The translations under genes and the position numbers were made by a program. Of a stretch of 64,000 nucleotides of DNA, positions 62,814 to 64,000 are shown piece after piece. The notes beneath the pieces are model-generated. The model saw nothing but the letters and a program-made list of their open reading frames with translations. It made no database searches and was not told where the DNA came from. The stretch comes from Rhizobium subbaraonis (GTDB lineage Bacteria; Pseudomonadota; Alphaproteobacteria; Rhizobiales; Rhizobiaceae), in NCBI RefSeq assembly GCF_900220975.1, contig NZ_OBQD01000017.1, positions 62,001 through 126,000 on the forward strand, given 5' to 3'. How positions within the stretch are numbered: the stretch's first letter is position 1; every line of letters starts with the position of its first letter.

Positions 62814-63508
62814 TCGAGGTGGCCCCAGCGTTGGCCGGAGAGTATCCGGCCGACCTGAACCCTGCCGATCCCGAACAACTCGGCAATCTCGCGCTGAAGC
62901 AATTTTCCGTGGAGCGTTCGGATAGTTCGCACGTCTTCATCGGTGAGTTTAACCATCGGATGCTTGCCGCCGCGGTTGTCTGTTCCGTGGTTAGCCTTCT
63001 CAAGATGGTTTTCACTGGTAGTCGCCCAGTGGAGGTGGTTTGGAGCGCAGCAGCCCTCGTGGCCTTTCCCGCAGGAATGCGCGGATTCGTGGTCCGGGGT
63101 AGGCGGCGGGCCGTGAACGGCTTCGCAGACTAGCCGTGTGACGAGTTTGAACTTGCCGTCCTGCCAGATTAGGCCGTAGCCGTCACCATTGTGGCCGTAA
63201 GGCCAGCGCAGGCAAACGTCGCCATCATACGCGATGGCAGACTGGAGAAAGCGTAACGGTTCTCCCTCGGCTGTTCTTCCTGCCAAGGGATGGCCGTGGA
63301 CGCGCAGCCGCGTGTAGTGCGCCTGACAGAGGCTCTTGGCCTTCGTCGGGCGTGCACACCCATCAATTGAACACGTGGCAGCTTGACGCGAGCGCTCCCT
63401 AAGCGGGTCGCCGTGCTTCTGCCAGCGTTGCCAGTGAAGCGAGCACCAGCCGCGCCCAACAGCCGGCTTGCCGCAATTCGAAATCGAGCATAGACGAGGA
63501 TTAGCCAT
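62810..63508 (-). CDS. HNH endonuclease, free-standing, reversed
   Basis: A 232-residue protein: two zinc-binding CxxxxC...C..H modules (CSISNCGKP...CSLHW and CSIDGCARP...CQAHY), then an HNH core (ESAHSCGKGHEGCCAPNHL, with WATTSEN) and the DNA-binding tail (LTDEDVRTIRTLHGKLLQRE...). The ATG at 63508 is chosen as the first in a good context. It interrupts the tail operon between the tail tube gene and its neighbour, like a homing-type intruder. Confidence 0.82.
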   Translation of the reverse strand: MANPRLCSISNCGKPAVGRGWCSLHWQRWQKHGDPLRERSRQAATCSIDGCARPTKAKSLCQAHYTRLRVHGHPLAGRTAEGEPLRFLQSAIAYDGDVCLRWPYGHNGDGYGLIWQDGKFKLVTRLVCEAVHGPPPTPDHESAHSCGKGHEGCCAPNHLHWATTSENHLEKANHGTDNRGGKHPMVKLTDEDVRTIRTLHGKLLQREIAELFGIGRVQVGRILSGQRWGHLD

Positions 63509-63537
63509 TCTGACCTCCGCTAAGGTTGGCTTGGTTA

Positions 63538-63573
63538 GAGGCCGCCGTGGTGTTACCAGCACCCGGCGGCCTC
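63538..63573 (+). terminator. Strong hairpin after the HNH insertion
   Basis: GAGGCCGCCG (63538-63547) pairs with CGGCGGCCTC (63564-63573), and inside GGTG pairs with CACC around TTACCAG with one bulged T. A short T-run follows. It may terminate or reduce transcription after the tail tube gene, or insulate the reversed HNH gene. Confidence 0.6.
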
Positions 63574-63621
63574 GCTGTTTATAGCACCAAGTCTCTGATT
63601 TTCATAGGAACAAGGTGTCAA

Positions 63622-64000
63622 ATGACAGAACAGAAAACCGCTGAATTCGTCGACCTGTCCGGCCTTGAGGCCTTGGTTGAGGCCCAGGAGAAGGGCATCG
63701 AGATCGATATCCTCAACGAGAAGGGCAATTCTCTCGGGCTCAAGATCGGTATCGTCGGGCCGGACAGTGATCGCATGCAGAAGGCGATCCGCGATGTGAC
63801 CGCCGAGGCCGCCAAGGCTGCGGCCGAGCGCGGGAGCATGGAAGACGCCAGCGCCGATCCCGACGAGCGGATGATTGCGATCCTTGCCAAGGCCACCACG
63901 CATTGGTCTCCTGATCCGAAGATCGGGGGCAAGGTGATCCCTTTCTCGGAAGAGAACGTCCGCAACCTCTATACCCGGTTCAAGATCATCCGCGACCAGG
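63622..64000 (+). CDS. Tail assembly chaperone-like protein, truncated by the window edge
   Basis: The first 126 codons are present. ATG at 63622 follows AAGG. ALVEAQEKGIEIDILNEKGNSLGLKIGIVGPDSDRMQKAI is a beta part followed by a helical stretch; this is the usual product after the tail tube gene, where a chaperone pair is often made by frameshifting. The rest lies beyond the window. Confidence 0.6.
   Translation, partial: MTEQKTAEFVDLSGLEALVEAQEKGIEIDILNEKGNSLGLKIGIVGPDSDRMQKAIRDVTAEAAKAAAERGSMEDASADPDERMIAILAKATTHWSPDPKIGGKVIPFSEENVRNLYTRFKIIRDQ

Larger units (their letters stand above)
26505..64000. mobile_element. Prophage (tailed, lambda-like layout), right end outside the window
   Basis: Continuous phage gene content from the tRNA-Cys junction to the window edge: integrase, left early operon, immunity region, right early replication operon, then packaging, capsid and tail genes. 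At least 37.5 kb are present. The right attachment site, most tail genes, and lysis genes are not in view. The late genes fit a siphovirus-type virion (tail terminator plus tail tube). Confidence 0.95.

Noticed and set aside
62819-63133. A plus-strand frame after the tail tube gene
   Set aside because: It is the complement of the clearly recognisable HNH gene.

Overview
The window is a piece of an alphaproteobacterial chromosome, most likely Rhizobiaceae (Rhizobium/Agrobacterium/Ensifer/Shinella range). The evidence is the order nuo operon end - birA - RNase J - methylmalonyl-CoA epimerase - DUF1467 - proS - lolC - lolD - dnaE, high GC, a direct-repeat LexA box of the alphaproteobacterial type (GAAC-N7-GAAC), and a prophage whose genes (DUF982 protein, DUF1073 portal, DUF2213 protease) are typical of rhizobial phages. 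I cannot name genus or species from the sequence alone.

Region 1 (1-26,460) is core chromosome. It runs: respiratory complex I subunits nuoJ(partial)KLMN, with birA overlapping nuoN and rnj close behind; mce and a DUF1467 membrane protein; a terminator and an AT-rich promoter region; proS-lolC-lolD; a secreted protein on the opposite strand; a LexA box with an unlisted 28-residue membrane peptide just ahead of dnaE; a PRC-barrel secreted protein and a small unknown; tRNA-Leu(UAA); a secreted unknown and trkH divergent from ilvA; a HlyU-like protein; a membrane diguanylate cyclase; and a divergent aldR/ald pair followed by a strong terminator.

Region 2 (about 26,469-64,000, running off the right edge) is a prophage integrated in the anticodon arm of a tRNA-Cys gene; only the 5' half of the tRNA is left at this junction. 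The left arm (26,564-37,623) is one long minus-strand early operon of overlapping genes: integrase, AlpA-like protein, many small unknowns, HNH nuclease, NinB, RecT-like annealing protein, a polymerase-beta-fold nucleotidyltransferase. An immunity region follows (37,624-40,455). A LexA-like S24 repressor lies between two operator clusters, each with three copies of a TCGCGATAATCGC-type site. A three-gene lipoprotein/membrane cassette sits just downstream of the repressor, in the position of lambda rexAB.

The right arm (40,455-51,515) is a plus-strand early operon. It holds a Cro-like protein (probably leaderless), a GIY-YIG nuclease, small membrane peptides, a RuvC-like resolvase, an MT-A70 methylase, a DnaB-like helicase, an SNF2-like helicase, a second DNA methylase and a DnaA-domain-IV protein. 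The late operon (52,193-64,000) packages and builds a tailed virion: terminase, portal, protease with an in-frame scaffold start, decoration and capsid proteins, connectors, head morphogenesis protein, tail terminator, tail tube, and a truncated tail gene. Two HNH genes flank this module, one decayed before terS and one intact but reversed after the tail tube gene.

The most interesting leads are the SOS-controlled 28-residue membrane peptide before dnaE, the repressor-linked lipoprotein/membrane cassette, the lambda-like double set of three operators, and the nucleotidyltransferase paired with a 50-residue membrane peptide.
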